From Azospirillum cavernae (lineage in GTDB: Bacteria > Pseudomonadota > Alphaproteobacteria > Azospirillales > Azospirillaceae): DNA of 64,000 nt. The translations under genes were made by a program, and so were the position numbers. A model generated the notes under the pieces. It made no database searches. It saw only the letters and a program-made list of their open reading frames with translations, and was not told the DNA's origin. Below, one piece after another: positions 26,749-36,659 of the stretch (within the stretch, counting starts at the first letter, position 1; each line of letters starts with the position of its first letter). The stretch lies in the NCBI RefSeq assembly GCF_003590795.1, contig NZ_QYUL01000002.1:675001-739000 (forward strand). The letters are read 5' to 3'.

Positions 26749-27312
26749 TCAGGCCGCCGCGCGCAGAGCGGCGGATTCGCCGAACAGCTTGACCACCGCC
26801 TCAACGAACTCGGCGAGCTGGTCCTGGCCCAGCGCGCTGACGGTGATCTCATCGACCACCAGAGCCTCGTCGCTGATCTTGCCGCCAGCGGCGATCAAAT
26901 TGGCGCGGTAGGCTTCCGGGGCGGCCAGCAGACGGCCACGCAGCTTGCCGGGGATGGCGAGCAGTTGGATTCCGTGGTCGATCGCGGCGATCGGCTTCCC
27001 GGCGTCCAGGAAATGGCCGACGATGCGGCGGGTGTGGGCCGATTGCTGGAGCTTGGCGACGCTGCGCTCGCCACCCGGCAGCAGCAGCATGTCGAAATCG
27101 GCGCCCAGCGCCTCGCCCAGCTGCTTGTCGACCGGGAAGTAGTGGCCCCAGGATTTGCCGTGCCAGCCGTTCACCAGACCCGTCTCGGTCGAAATCGTGC
27201 GCAGGGTCGCGCCGGTCTTCAGCAGAGCGCGTTGGGGTTCGGTCATCTCCGCTTCTTCAAAGCCGTTGGAGACGAGAATAGCAATGGTCTTTCCTGTGAG
27301 CGAATAATCCAT
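26749..27312 (-). CDS. DJ-1/PfpI-family protein with Asp in place of the nucleophile Cys
   Basis: 187 residues from the ATG at 27312 (MDYSLTGKTIAIL), preceded by AAAGGACAG at good spacing; the frame remains open to 27390. The DJ-1/PfpI fold is clear: FEEAEMTEP with Glu20, MLLLPGG, and the elbow PIAAIDHGIQLL. In active relatives the elbow is AICHG; here residue 112 is Asp. Hydrolase, protease or glyoxalase chemistry based on Cys is therefore unlikely. It is monocistronic, with its own terminator. Confidence 0.88.
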   Translation of the reverse strand: MDYSLTGKTIAILVSNGFEEAEMTEPQRALLKTGATLRTISTETGLVNGWHGKSWGHYFPVDKQLGEALGADFDMLLLPGGERSVAKLQQSAHTRRIVGHFLDAGKPIAAIDHGIQLLAIPGKLRGRLLAAPEAYRANLIAAGGKISDEALVVDEITVSALGQDQLAEFVEAVVKLFGESAALRAAA

Positions 27313-27741
27313 ACTGCACTGTCCTTTCATCATGTCGATCAAAAGCGCCGAGGCCGGAGGCGACGGGGCGGCAATCACCGGGGTGAACATCCACGCGGAA
27401 AGACGCGGGGGCGAAGTCGACCGTCACGGCGCGACAGGCGTCGCGCAGAGGCGGGACCCGCCGCCGGACTCCGCGTTGGGCGCCCGGCGTGGAGGGACCG
27501 TTACGTCCCGGATCGGTTTGTTTTCAGCATGCGATGTAAGTGGTCTTGAAGCGTTCTCAAGTCAACAGGGGATTCCGCGCCGCAGCGGAAGAGATACGGA
27601 CGGAACAACAACACCAAATCGGCGTTTTCCCGTGCTGTTCAAGACTTTCGGCCCAGTTTACCGACGACCCTGAATTGAGGCCGCGCAAGGCAGCCATACC
27701 AGGGGGGCGGGGCTATGACGGCGAACGGCGAGCGTTTGTCA
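27313..27741. other. intergenic region between the DJ-1-like gene and the aceA terminator
   Basis: Both flanking genes are on the minus strand, so this region carries the promoter of the DJ-1-like gene. I find no credible ORF, repeat or hairpin; short open frames here have no ribosome-binding site and Arg-rich shadow composition. Confidence 0.4.
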
Positions 27742-27776
27742 CAAAAAAGCGGCCGGAGGTTTCCCTCCGGCCGTTG
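27742..27776 (-). terminator. intrinsic terminator of aceA
   Basis: On the minus strand CGGCCGGAGG and CCTCCGGCCG form a 10-bp stem with a GAAA loop, followed directly by TTTTTTG. Textbook rho-independent form, 67 nt beyond the aceA stop. Confidence 0.9.
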
Positions 27777-27842
27777 AAAAGTCAAAGCATCAGCCGTTCA
27801 AAACGATCCGGCTCGCACACCGGATCACGGACCAACTCCCGA

Positions 27843-29120
<1,278 letters not shown>

Positions 29121-29252
29121 GGTCGGTGTCCTTCTGTCCGTAAGCCCCGGTTCAGGGGGCAAGTCAAGAATTCTCGGGGCGGGCCTTGTTCGGTCCCAAC
29201 GCTCGTTGTCCAGATTTTGTCTGGGCCGAGCCTTTTGTCTGGCGCCGTTGGC

Positions 29253-29387
29253 TTTACAGCGCGGCCATGGACAGAGTGTTACGCCGGGCTTCTGTGCGTT
29301 GCAATAAGCCCTTGTTTGTAAAAAGGTCGGTTTGTAAACTGTCGTCGGAAAAACTCTGTAAATCGGTAAAGTTTGTAAAGTTTACAG
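29253..29387. promoter_or_regulatory. TGTAAA repeat cluster between aceA and its divergent regulator
   Basis: AT-rich sites stand out: TTTGTAAA at 29315, 29331 and 29372, TCTGTAAA at 29355, and the perfect palindrome TGTAAA-G-TTTACA at 29374-29386. An isolated TTTACA lies at 29253. GTAAAGTTT is repeated in tandem at 29366 and 29375. The cluster ends 40 nt before the regulator start. RamB, the actinobacterial relative, binds AAAGTTTGCAAA-like sites, so this is a probable operator array for autoregulation and aceA control (inference). Confidence 0.7.
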
Positions 29388-29426
29388 GCGCCGGGACGCC
29401 GGGGCCGGGCGGTCGAGGGCAAGGGC

Positions 29427-30869
29427 ATGGACAAGAAGGCGATGCTGGGGCCGAAGGTGCGGCGGCTGCGCCGCGACCAGGGGCTGACCCAGGCGCAGAT
29501 GGCCGACCAGTTGGGCATTTCCCCCAGCTATCTGAACCTGATCGAGCACAACCAGCGCCCGGTGACGGTGCCGCTGCTGCTGAAGCTGGGGCAGAATTTC
29601 GGCGTCGATCTCCAGGCCTTCGCCGAAGATGAGGAAAGCCGTCTGGTCGCCGGCCTGCGCGAGGTGTTCGCCGATCCGCTGTTCAACGGATCCGACATCA
29701 AGAACCAGGATTTCCGCGAATTGGCCGCCGTCGCCCCCACCTTGGGGCAGGCTGTGGTCGCGCTCTATCGCGGCTTTCGCGGCGCGCGCGACGATCTGCA
29801 AGCCCTGTCGGAACGGGTGGCCGACCGGGAAAAGCTGCATCTGGTGCAAAGCAGCGGCTTTCCCCAGGACGAGGTGCGCGACCTGTTCCAGGCCCATTCC
29901 AACCATTTCCCGGAGTTGGAGGACGCCGCCGACGCGCTGTGGAAGGACGGCAATCTCGAAAAGGGCGATCTCTATCGCGGGCTGGTCGATTGGCTGAACA
30001 CGCAGCACAGCGTCCGCGTCCGCCTGTTGCCGTCGGAGGTCATGGGCTACGCCGTTCGCCGCTTCGACCGCCACAGCCGCCGGGTGCTGCTGTCGGAGAT
30101 GCTGGCCCCGTCGGGCCGCAATTTTCAGCTCGCCTGCCAAATCGCCCTGCTGCGCCACCGCGAGCTGCTGAACCGCATCGTCGAGGCCGCCAACCTGTCC
30201 GACGACGAGGCGCGGCGGCTGGCCCGCATCGGGCTGGCCAACTATTTCGCCGCCGCCGTGCTGATGCCCTACCAGCGCTTCCACGAGGCCGCCACTCAGG
30301 TTCGTTACGACATCGAAATATTACGGAGGCGGTTCGATGCTTCGTTTGAGCAGGTGTGCCAACGTCTGACCACCCTGCACCGCAGCGGGGCCAAGGGGGT
30401 TCCCTTCTTCTTCATGCGGGTGGACAGCGCGGGCAACGTGTCCAAACGCTTCTCCGGCGCCGGATTCCACTTCGCCCGCTTCGGCGGCGGTTGTCCGCGC
30501 TGGATCGTTTACGAAGCGTTCCGAACGCCGGGCAAGGTTCACAGCCAAGTCGCGCAGATGCCCGACGGGACCACCTGGTTCTCCATCGCCCGCACCGTGG
30601 TCAAGGCGGGGGGCGGCCACCGCAGCCCGCCGCAGCAATTCGCCATCGCGCTGGGCTGCGACGCCCACCACGCGGCGCACGTCACCTATGCGGACGGCTT
30701 TGATCTGGGCAACACCGAAGCGGCGACGCCAATCGGCGTGAATTGTCGGCTCTGCCCCCGGCTGGATTGTTCGCAACGGGCGTTTCCGCCGCTGAATCAT
30801 CGGCTTATCGTCGATGAAAATCTGCGCGGCCTGTCGCCCTATCTCTTCGCCCCGCCCAGCGCCGAGTGA
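29427..30869 (+). CDS. XRE/ImmA-IrrE-type regulator, ScfR/RamB/MccR-like
   Basis: 480 residues. N-terminal XRE helix-turn-helix (about 10-65; LTQAQMADQLGISPSYLNLI), a middle IrrE-like (DUF955) region (about 160-290) and a C-terminal DUF2083 domain with cysteines (NCRLCPRLDCSQRAF). This architecture is that of short-chain fatty-acyl-CoA-type regulators such as RamB and MccR, which control glyoxylate and methylcitrate genes. Divergent placement from aceA supports that role. The metal-binding HExxH of IrrE proteases is not present; LACQIALLRHRE is at that place. The start is the ATG at 29427. Confidence 0.9.
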   Translation: MDKKAMLGPKVRRLRRDQGLTQAQMADQLGISPSYLNLIEHNQRPVTVPLLLKLGQNFGVDLQAFAEDEESRLVAGLREVFADPLFNGSDIKNQDFRELAAVAPTLGQAVVALYRGFRGARDDLQALSERVADREKLHLVQSSGFPQDEVRDLFQAHSNHFPELEDAADALWKDGNLEKGDLYRGLVDWLNTQHSVRVRLLPSEVMGYAVRRFDRHSRRVLLSEMLAPSGRNFQLACQIALLRHRELLNRIVEAANLSDDEARRLARIGLANYFAAAVLMPYQRFHEAATQVRYDIEILRRRFDASFEQVCQRLTTLHRSGAKGVPFFFMRVDSAGNVSKRFSGAGFHFARFGGGCPRWIVYEAFRTPGKVHSQVAQMPDGTTWFSIARTVVKAGGGHRSPPQQFAIALGCDAHHAAHVTYADGFDLGNTEAATPIGVNCRLCPRLDCSQRAFPPLNHRLIVDENLRGLSPYLFAPPSAE

Positions 30870-31078
30870 GCAGCCATTGATCTGCGTCAATGTTCTACTT
30901 TGATTTTTGTGTTGTTTGTCCGCAGACTCGTCAGATGGACTGGTATAAAGCCATGGCCTTCTGACGGAATTGTTGCTAGGTTTTCGACCGTCGCGCGGCG
31001 GCAGCCTGTTCACAGCCACCTGAACGCGCCCCGAACCCGAAAGCCGGCTCTGGCATTGCTACTGTCTTTGGAATCTCC

Positions 31079-31852
31079 ATGAGCAACCTCATTCAGGAGC
31101 GCGTTCTGCGCGTTCACCACTGGACCGACACGCTGTTCACCTTCACCACCACGCGTGACCCGTCCTTCCGCTTTCTGCCGGGCCAGTTCACGATGATCGG
31201 GCTTGAGGTGAACGGGCGCCCGCTGCTGCGCGCCTACAGCCTCGTCAGCGCGCATTACGAAGAGACGCTCGAGTTCTTCAGCATCAAGGTGCCGGACGGC
31301 CCGTTGACCTCCCGCCTTCAGCATCTGAAGGAAGGCGACACGGTTCTGGTCAACCGCAAGGCGACCGGCACGCTGATTTCCGACAATCTGCTGCCGGGCC
31401 GGAACCTCTATCTGCTCAGCACCGGAACGGGTCTGGCCCCCTTCCTCAGCATCATCAAGGATCCCGAACTGTACGAGAAGTACGAGCGGGTGATCCTGAC
31501 CCACGGCACGCGCACGGTCGCCGAACTCGCCTACGACGATTTGATCCAGCACGAGCTGCCGGAGAATGAGTTCTTTGGCGAACAGGTGAAGGAAAAGCTG
31601 CTCTATTACCCCACCGTGACGCGCGAGCCGTTCCGCAACAGCGGGCGTCTGACCACGCTGATGGAAAATGGCAAGCTCTACAGCGACCTTGGCCTGCCGG
31701 AGCTGGATCCGGCGCACGACCGCGTGATGATCTGCGGCAGCCCGGCGATGCTGACCGAAACCACCAATATGATGGACCGCAAGGGCTTCGTCATGGGGAC
31801 GAACGGCGAGCCGGGCAATTACGTGATCGAAAAGGCGTTCGTCGAACGCTGA
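31079..31852 (+). CDS. fpr: ferredoxin/flavodoxin-NADP+ reductase
   Basis: 257 residues, typical of bacterial-type FPR. FAD-binding motif RAYSLVSAHYEETLEFF and NADP-binding STGTGLAPFLS; the C-terminus ends EKAFVER. It exchanges electrons between NADPH and ferredoxin or flavodoxin, in oxidative stress defence or in supplying reductant to iron-sulfur and nitrogen pathways. Monocistronic, with an intrinsic terminator 60 nt downstream. The 210-nt gap upstream has no obvious SoxR-type palindrome to my eye. Confidence 0.93.
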   Translation: MSNLIQERVLRVHHWTDTLFTFTTTRDPSFRFLPGQFTMIGLEVNGRPLLRAYSLVSAHYEETLEFFSIKVPDGPLTSRLQHLKEGDTVLVNRKATGTLISDNLLPGRNLYLLSTGTGLAPFLSIIKDPELYEKYERVILTHGTRTVAELAYDDLIQHELPENEFFGEQVKEKLLYYPTVTREPFRNSGRLTTLMENGKLYSDLGLPELDPAHDRVMICGSPAMLTETTNMMDRKGFVMGTNGEPGNYVIEKAFVER

Positions 31853-31910
31853 TGGAATAATGCGGCGCCCGCCGCTGTTTGATCGGGGAAACCATCCTCA
31901 ACCTTGCGAC

Positions 31911-31949
31911 AGGCGCGTTTTCCATGATGGGGAACGCGCCTTTCTTTTG
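31911..31949 (+). terminator. intrinsic terminator of fpr
   Basis: AGGCGCGTT and AACGCGCCT form a 9-bp stem, extended by TCC/GGG, followed by TTTCTTTTGG. It lies 60 nt after the fpr stop. Confidence 0.85.
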
Positions 31950-31966
31950 GTCAACCGTCGCCCTTG

Positions 31967-32071
31967 GCCCCCTCCCCGACCCTCCCCCGCTCACGCGGGA
32001 GAGGGAGACGATGGTCGGCCCGCACCCGTCCCCTCTCCCGCTGACAAGCGGGGGAGGGTTAGGGAGGGGGC
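31967..32071. repeat. intergenic GC-rich inverted repeat, copy 5
   Basis: Begins CCCCCTCCCCGACCC, then CTCCCCCGCTCACGCGGGAG, and ends GGGGGAGGGTTAGGGAGGGGG. The centre is shorter than in copies 3 and 4 and reads GAGACGATGGTCGG. It sits just behind the fpr terminator and before the GH17 gene. Confidence 0.8.
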
Positions 32072-32128
32072 AACGCGAATCACCAACCCCGTTCAACCCG
32101 CCCCGCCTTTGGTGTAGACATCCCGCCC

Positions 32129-33895
32129 ATGCGCCTGATCCCGATCCTCGCCGCGATTCTCGTCGTCGGCCTTGCGAACCTCGCCGTGTGGTCCTTGCCG
32201 AACCGGCCGGTTCCCCTTGAACCGCCGCCCGGCGGCAAGCTGCGAAGCGTGTCCTTCGCCCCCTTCCGCGACGGGCAAAGCCCGTTGACGCAGATCTTCC
32301 CCAGCCCGGCGGAGATTGAGGAGGATTTGGCGGCGCTCGCCCCGCAGGTCGCCGGAATCCGCACCTACACGTCGCTGGAAGGCTTGCAGATCGTGCCGGA
32401 ACTGGCGCGCAAGCATGGGCTTCAGGTGACGATGGGGGCGTGGCTGTCGTCGAAGTCGGAGAAGAACGAGGCGGAAATCGCCTCGCTGATCGATCTGGCC
32501 AACCGCTTTCCCGACACCATCACCCGCGTCATCGTCGGCAACGAGGTGCTGCTGCGCCGCGAGCTGACGCCCGATCAGGTCGCCGGTTACATCGACCGGG
32601 TCAAGGCGGCGGTGAAACAGCCGGTGTCCTACGCCGACGTCTGGGAATGGTGGCTGAAATACCCGCAGATCGCCGACCATGTCGATTACCTGACCATCCA
32701 TCTGCTGCCCTATTGGGAGGACGTCCCCGCCGGGGTCGCGGGCGCGACGGAGCGCATCCGCTCCTCCTACCACGTCATCGCCCAGCGCTTTCCGGGCAAG
32801 CCGATCCTGGTCGGCGAAACCGGCTGGCCGACGGCGGGCCGCTCGCGCGGGGCCGCCGTTCCGGGGCTGGTCAACAAGGCGACCTTCGTCAACGGCTTCG
32901 TGCGCATGGCCGCGCAGGAGGGCTTTGACTACAACATCATCGAAGCCTTCGATCAGGATTGGAAAGCCAAGCTGGAAGGCACCGTCGGCGGTCATTGGGG
33001 GCTGTATGGCGCCGACCGCGTGGCGAAATTCTCCCTGGCCGGGCCAGTGGTGGAGAATCGCGACTGGCCGCGCCTCTACGCCGTCTCCGGCGGCCTCGCC
33101 CTGCTTCTGCTGGCCGGGCTGGCGCTGCGCGGCGGGCGGCTGACCAACGGCGGGTGGACCGGCGTGATCCTGTTGACGCAAGCGCTGTCCACCTTGTTCG
33201 TCCAGGCCGTTCACGCGGCGTTTCACGGGAAACATTATTGGCACGACACCGCCTTGGCGGGCATCATGCTGGCGTTGACGGCGGCGCTGTCGCTGGCCGT
33301 TCTGCTGACCGCGCAACGGACGCTGGCGGGCGGCGGGCTGGCGCGGGAGCCGCTGGCGGGCCTGCGGGTCAACCGTCCGTCCCTGTCCGCCGTCGAGTCG
33401 GTTGGCCGCTGGTCGGCGCTGGCCCTGACCGGGCTGACCCTGGCGTGGGCGGTCTTGATCGTCTGGGATGGCCGTTACCGCGACTTCCCCAACCCCTATG
33501 TCATCATCCCCGTCGTCGGGCTGTTGGGGCTGGGGCTGGTCCGCGCCGCCCGCCGCCCCGTCGGCGCCACGCGGGGTGCGGCCAGCGCCATCGCCGGTCT
33601 GTTCCGTCCGGCGGTGCCGATGACCGACGCGCCCGCCCGCTGCCTGTGCGGGGCCGCCCGCCGCCTGCCCGTCGAGTCGCTGCTCGCCGCCGGGCTGCTG
33701 TTGACCGCCCTGCTGACCGTTCTGGCCGAGGGCTTCGTGCCGCTGGAATCGCTGATTTACGGCCAACTTCCCGTCCGCGAGGCCCTGCACGAGGTCGATT
33801 GGACCCTGCCGAACTGGGAGGCGCTGGGCTGGGCCGCCCTGCAAGCTCTGCTCGCCCTTCCCTACGCCGCCGGAGTGCTCAGCGCGCGACGTTGA
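32129..33895 (+). CDS. glycoside hydrolase family 17-like membrane protein (beta-glucan transfer or cleavage)
   Basis: 588 residues. An N-terminal signal anchor (IPILAAILVVGLANLAVW) precedes a GH17 domain (about 35-310) with acid/base Glu139 (VIVGNEVLLR) and nucleophile Glu230 (ILVGETGWPT), and then about seven C-terminal membrane segments (from residue about 310). GH17 enzymes act on beta-1,3-glucans; bacterial membrane-linked forms occur in cyclic glucan synthesis loci such as ndvB/ndvC of Bradyrhizobium. A periplasmic role in osmoregulated or cyclic glucans is inferred. It stands alone, with no glycosyltransferase beside it. Confidence 0.85.
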   Translation: MRLIPILAAILVVGLANLAVWSLPNRPVPLEPPPGGKLRSVSFAPFRDGQSPLTQIFPSPAEIEEDLAALAPQVAGIRTYTSLEGLQIVPELARKHGLQVTMGAWLSSKSEKNEAEIASLIDLANRFPDTITRVIVGNEVLLRRELTPDQVAGYIDRVKAAVKQPVSYADVWEWWLKYPQIADHVDYLTIHLLPYWEDVPAGVAGATERIRSSYHVIAQRFPGKPILVGETGWPTAGRSRGAAVPGLVNKATFVNGFVRMAAQEGFDYNIIEAFDQDWKAKLEGTVGGHWGLYGADRVAKFSLAGPVVENRDWPRLYAVSGGLALLLLAGLALRGGRLTNGGWTGVILLTQALSTLFVQAVHAAFHGKHYWHDTALAGIMLALTAALSLAVLLTAQRTLAGGGLAREPLAGLRVNRPSLSAVESVGRWSALALTGLTLAWAVLIVWDGRYRDFPNPYVIIPVVGLLGLGLVRAARRPVGATRGAASAIAGLFRPAVPMTDAPARCLCGAARRLPVESLLAAGLLLTALLTVLAEGFVPLESLIYGQLPVREALHEVDWTLPNWEALGWAALQALLALPYAAGVLSARR

Positions 33896-34005
33896 CAAAC
33901 TCTCATTATTAATCCGAAAATTGTATCGGTTGCGGCGCAACACACGCCGATGGATCCGATGTGATCCGCCGACAAGAAACAATCTGACCGGCGGGGGCCG
34001 AACTC

Positions 34006-35589
34006 ATGACAGGGGCGGTGGAAACGACGGGCGAGATCATCAGCGACGATCTGCTGTTCGCTGATGAAAGCACCGACGAAGCCGCTCTGGCCGCCCTGCG
34101 CAACCCGCCTTGGCTGGTCCTGATCGTCGATGACGACCACGAGGTCCACGCCATCACCCGCGTGGTGTTGGGCGACGCCAGTTTCGAGAAGCGCCATCTG
34201 CGCTTTCTGTCGGCCTATTCGGCCAAGCAGGCCCGCGCCCTGCTGGCCGAGCATCGGGACATCGCCGTCATCCTGCTCGACGTCGTGATGGAAACCGACG
34301 ACGCCGGGTTGACCCTGGTCCGTCATATCCGCGAAACGCTGGGCAACCAACAGGTGCGCATCATCCTGCGCACCGGCCAGCCGGGACAGGCCCCCGAACG
34401 CGCGATCATCGCCACCTACGACATCAACGACTACAAGGCCAAGAGCGAGCTGACCGCGCAAAAGCTGTTCACCGCGACCGTCGCCGCCCTGCGCTCCTAC
34501 CAGCACATCACGCTGATCGAGCGTGGACGCTTGGGGGTGGAGGCGGTGATGGACGCCGCTGACCATTTGTTTGAACAGGCGAGTCGCGCCGATTTTCTCC
34601 GCGCCCTGCCCGAACGGATGGCGGCCTTGCTGCCCGTCGCCGGGTCGGTCCTGCTCTGCGTCGGCGCGCCCGATGGCGCACCAGATGGCGCGCCGCGTGT
34701 GCTGTCCGCCGCCAGCGCGGGTGGCGAACCGCTGGACGCGCCCCTGCCCGACGCGGTGATGCGGGACGTCCGCGCGGCGTTGGCCGATGGCCGCTCCCGC
34801 TGGGGCGACCGGCACGGCGTCGCCCTGCTGCGCAGCCGCAGCCAAGCGCCGCACGCGCTGTGCGTTCTCGCCGACGCGTCGTTGCCCGAGGTGGAACAGC
34901 GCCTGATCGAGCTGTTTTGCGCCAAGGCCGGGACCGGATTCGACAATCTTCATCTGGTCGAACGGCTGCAAGAGGCGCAGGTGGCGACCGTCCACGCGCT
35001 GGGCAAGCTGGCCGAATACAAGGACGAAGTCACCGGCGACCATGTGAAGCGGCTGGGCCGCTGGGCCACCGCCATCGCCCATGAGCTGCGCGCCCGCGAC
35101 CTGTTCCCCGATGAGTTGGACGAAGAGTTTTGCGGCATGATCGGGCTGGCCAGCGTCCTGCACGACGTCGGCAAGGTCGCCATCCCCGACGCCATTCTGC
35201 GCAAGCCGGGGCGGCTGGACGCGGAGGAAATGCGCCACATGCGCGAACACGCCGCCATCGGCGGCGCCATCCTGCGCGACGCCGGGGGCGACGGGCCGCG
35301 CAACTGCCTGTCGATGGGCGCGGAAATCGCCGAAAGCCATCATGAGAGGTTCGACGGCGGCGGCTACCCCCACGGCTTGAGCGGCGACGCCATCCCGCTG
35401 TCGGGCCGCATCGTCGCCGTCGCCGACGTCTTCGACGCCCTGCTCCACCGCCGCCCCTACAAGAAGGCGTGGGAGATCGAGGAGGTGTTGGACCTGCTGC
35501 GCGCCGAGTCGGGCCAACATTTCGACCCGCGCGTGATCGACGCCTTCCTGGCCGTTCTGGCGCGCGACGGGTTGCCGCTGGTCGCCTGA
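34006..35589 (+). CDS. response regulator with DUF3369 and HD-GYP phosphodiesterase domain
   Basis: 527 residues. Receiver domain about 35-165 with Asp92 (VILLDVVMETD), a DUF3369-like middle region (about 170-315), then an HD-GYP domain (about 325-520) with HDVGK and HHERFDGGGYPHGL. HD-GYP proteins hydrolyse cyclic di-GMP. Linkers DGAPDGAPRV and others are Ala/Pro-rich. No kinase gene is adjacent. Active-site residues look intact, so a functional c-di-GMP phosphodiesterase is expected. Confidence 0.93.
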   Translation: MTGAVETTGEIISDDLLFADESTDEAALAALRNPPWLVLIVDDDHEVHAITRVVLGDASFEKRHLRFLSAYSAKQARALLAEHRDIAVILLDVVMETDDAGLTLVRHIRETLGNQQVRIILRTGQPGQAPERAIIATYDINDYKAKSELTAQKLFTATVAALRSYQHITLIERGRLGVEAVMDAADHLFEQASRADFLRALPERMAALLPVAGSVLLCVGAPDGAPDGAPRVLSAASAGGEPLDAPLPDAVMRDVRAALADGRSRWGDRHGVALLRSRSQAPHALCVLADASLPEVEQRLIELFCAKAGTGFDNLHLVERLQEAQVATVHALGKLAEYKDEVTGDHVKRLGRWATAIAHELRARDLFPDELDEEFCGMIGLASVLHDVGKVAIPDAILRKPGRLDAEEMRHMREHAAIGGAILRDAGGDGPRNCLSMGAEIAESHHERFDGGGYPHGLSGDAIPLSGRIVAVADVFDALLHRRPYKKAWEIEEVLDLLRAESGQHFDPRVIDAFLAVLARDGLPLVA

Positions 35590-35630
35590 CCGTCAACTGT
35601 TCCTATGCGGAGGTCGGAGGTTGGTCGGCG

Positions 35631-35769
35631 TTTTGCCCCCTCCCTAGCCCTCCCCCGCCTGTGGCGGGAGAGGGAACTCCGCCGCAAGCTGAGCCACAAG
35701 CTGACAAAGGTCCGGCCCCCTCTCCCGCAAAGCGGGGGAGGGATGGGGAGGGGGCCAGCAGCGCCGAAC
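35631..35769. repeat. intergenic GC-rich inverted repeat, copy 6
   Basis: Begins TTTTGCCCCCTCCCTAGCCC and ends GGGGAGGGGGCCAGC. The interior has GAGAGGGAACTCCGCCG as in copies 3 and 4, and then its own middle. GGTTGGTCGGCG just outside the left end partly pairs with CGCCGAACC just outside the right end. It lies between the convergent HD-GYP and dapB genes. Confidence 0.85.
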
Positions 35770-35793
35770 CAGCGCGACACGGCTTGGAAATGG

Positions 35794-36591
35794 TTACAGC
35801 CCCAGCACGTCCTTCATGCTGTAGAGGCCCGGCGTCTTGTCACGCGCCCACAACGCGGCGCGCACGGCGCCCTTGGCGTAGATCTGACGACCGGATCCCT
35901 TGTGGGTCAGCTCGATCCGCTCGCCGTCGCCCGCGAACATGACGACATGGTCGCCGATGACGTCGCCGCCGCGCAGGGTGGCGAAGCCGATCTCGCCGCG
36001 CGGACGGGCGCCGGTGATGCCGTCGCGGGTCTTTTGCCAGACATCCTCCAGCGCGACGCCGCGACCCGCCGCCGCCGCGCGGCCCAACCCCAGCGCGGTG
36101 CCGGACGGCGCGTCCACCTTGTTGCGGTGGTGCATCTCCAGGATTTCGATGTCGTAGCCGTCATCCAGCGAGCGGGCGACCTGCTCGACCAGCGCCAACA
36201 GAAGATTGACGCCCAACGACATGTTGGGCGATTGCAGGATCGCCGTGTGGGTCGCCGCCTGGGCGATGGCCGCCTGTTGCGACGGGTTCAGGCCGGTCGT
36301 GCCGATGACCAGAACGGTTTCCGCCTGGGCGGCCAGCGCGGCGTGACGCTCCGTCGCTTCGGGGTTGGAGAAGTCGATCACCGCGTCGGCCTGGGCGAAG
36401 AGCGCCACCGGATCGTCGATGGCGACGACGCCCAGCGCGTCCAGCCCGGCCAGCAGCCCCAGATCCTTGCCGATGGCCTCGCCGCCGACCTTGTCGGTGC
36501 CGCCGATCAGCGTGCAACCCGCCGTCGCCGTGATTTCCCGCACCAACATCTGGCCCATGCGCCCCGCGCAGCCGATGACACCGATCTTCAT
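35794..36591 (-). CDS. dapB: 4-hydroxy-tetrahydrodipicolinate reductase
   Basis: 265 residues. N-terminal dinucleotide-binding motif IGVIGCAGRMGQML, catalytic region EMHHRNKVDAPSGTAL with the conserved His pair and Lys, and the C-terminal substrate domain. It reduces HTPA with NAD(P)H in lysine and diaminopimelate synthesis, cytoplasmic. No other dap gene adjoins, though an aminotransferase that could act in the same pathway lies at 42.3 kb. Confidence 0.97.
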   Translation of the reverse strand: MKIGVIGCAGRMGQMLVREITATAGCTLIGGTDKVGGEAIGKDLGLLAGLDALGVVAIDDPVALFAQADAVIDFSNPEATERHAALAAQAETVLVIGTTGLNPSQQAAIAQAATHTAILQSPNMSLGVNLLLALVEQVARSLDDGYDIEILEMHHRNKVDAPSGTALGLGRAAAAGRGVALEDVWQKTRDGITGARPRGEIGFATLRGGDVIGDHVVMFAGDGERIELTHKGSGRQIYAKGAVRAALWARDKTPGLYSMKDVLGL

Positions 36592-36659
36592 GACGCCTCA
36601 CTCCCTGACCAAACAGCCGGACATTCCCGTCAAGCCTTTAGCACAGGGACAGGCTTCGC

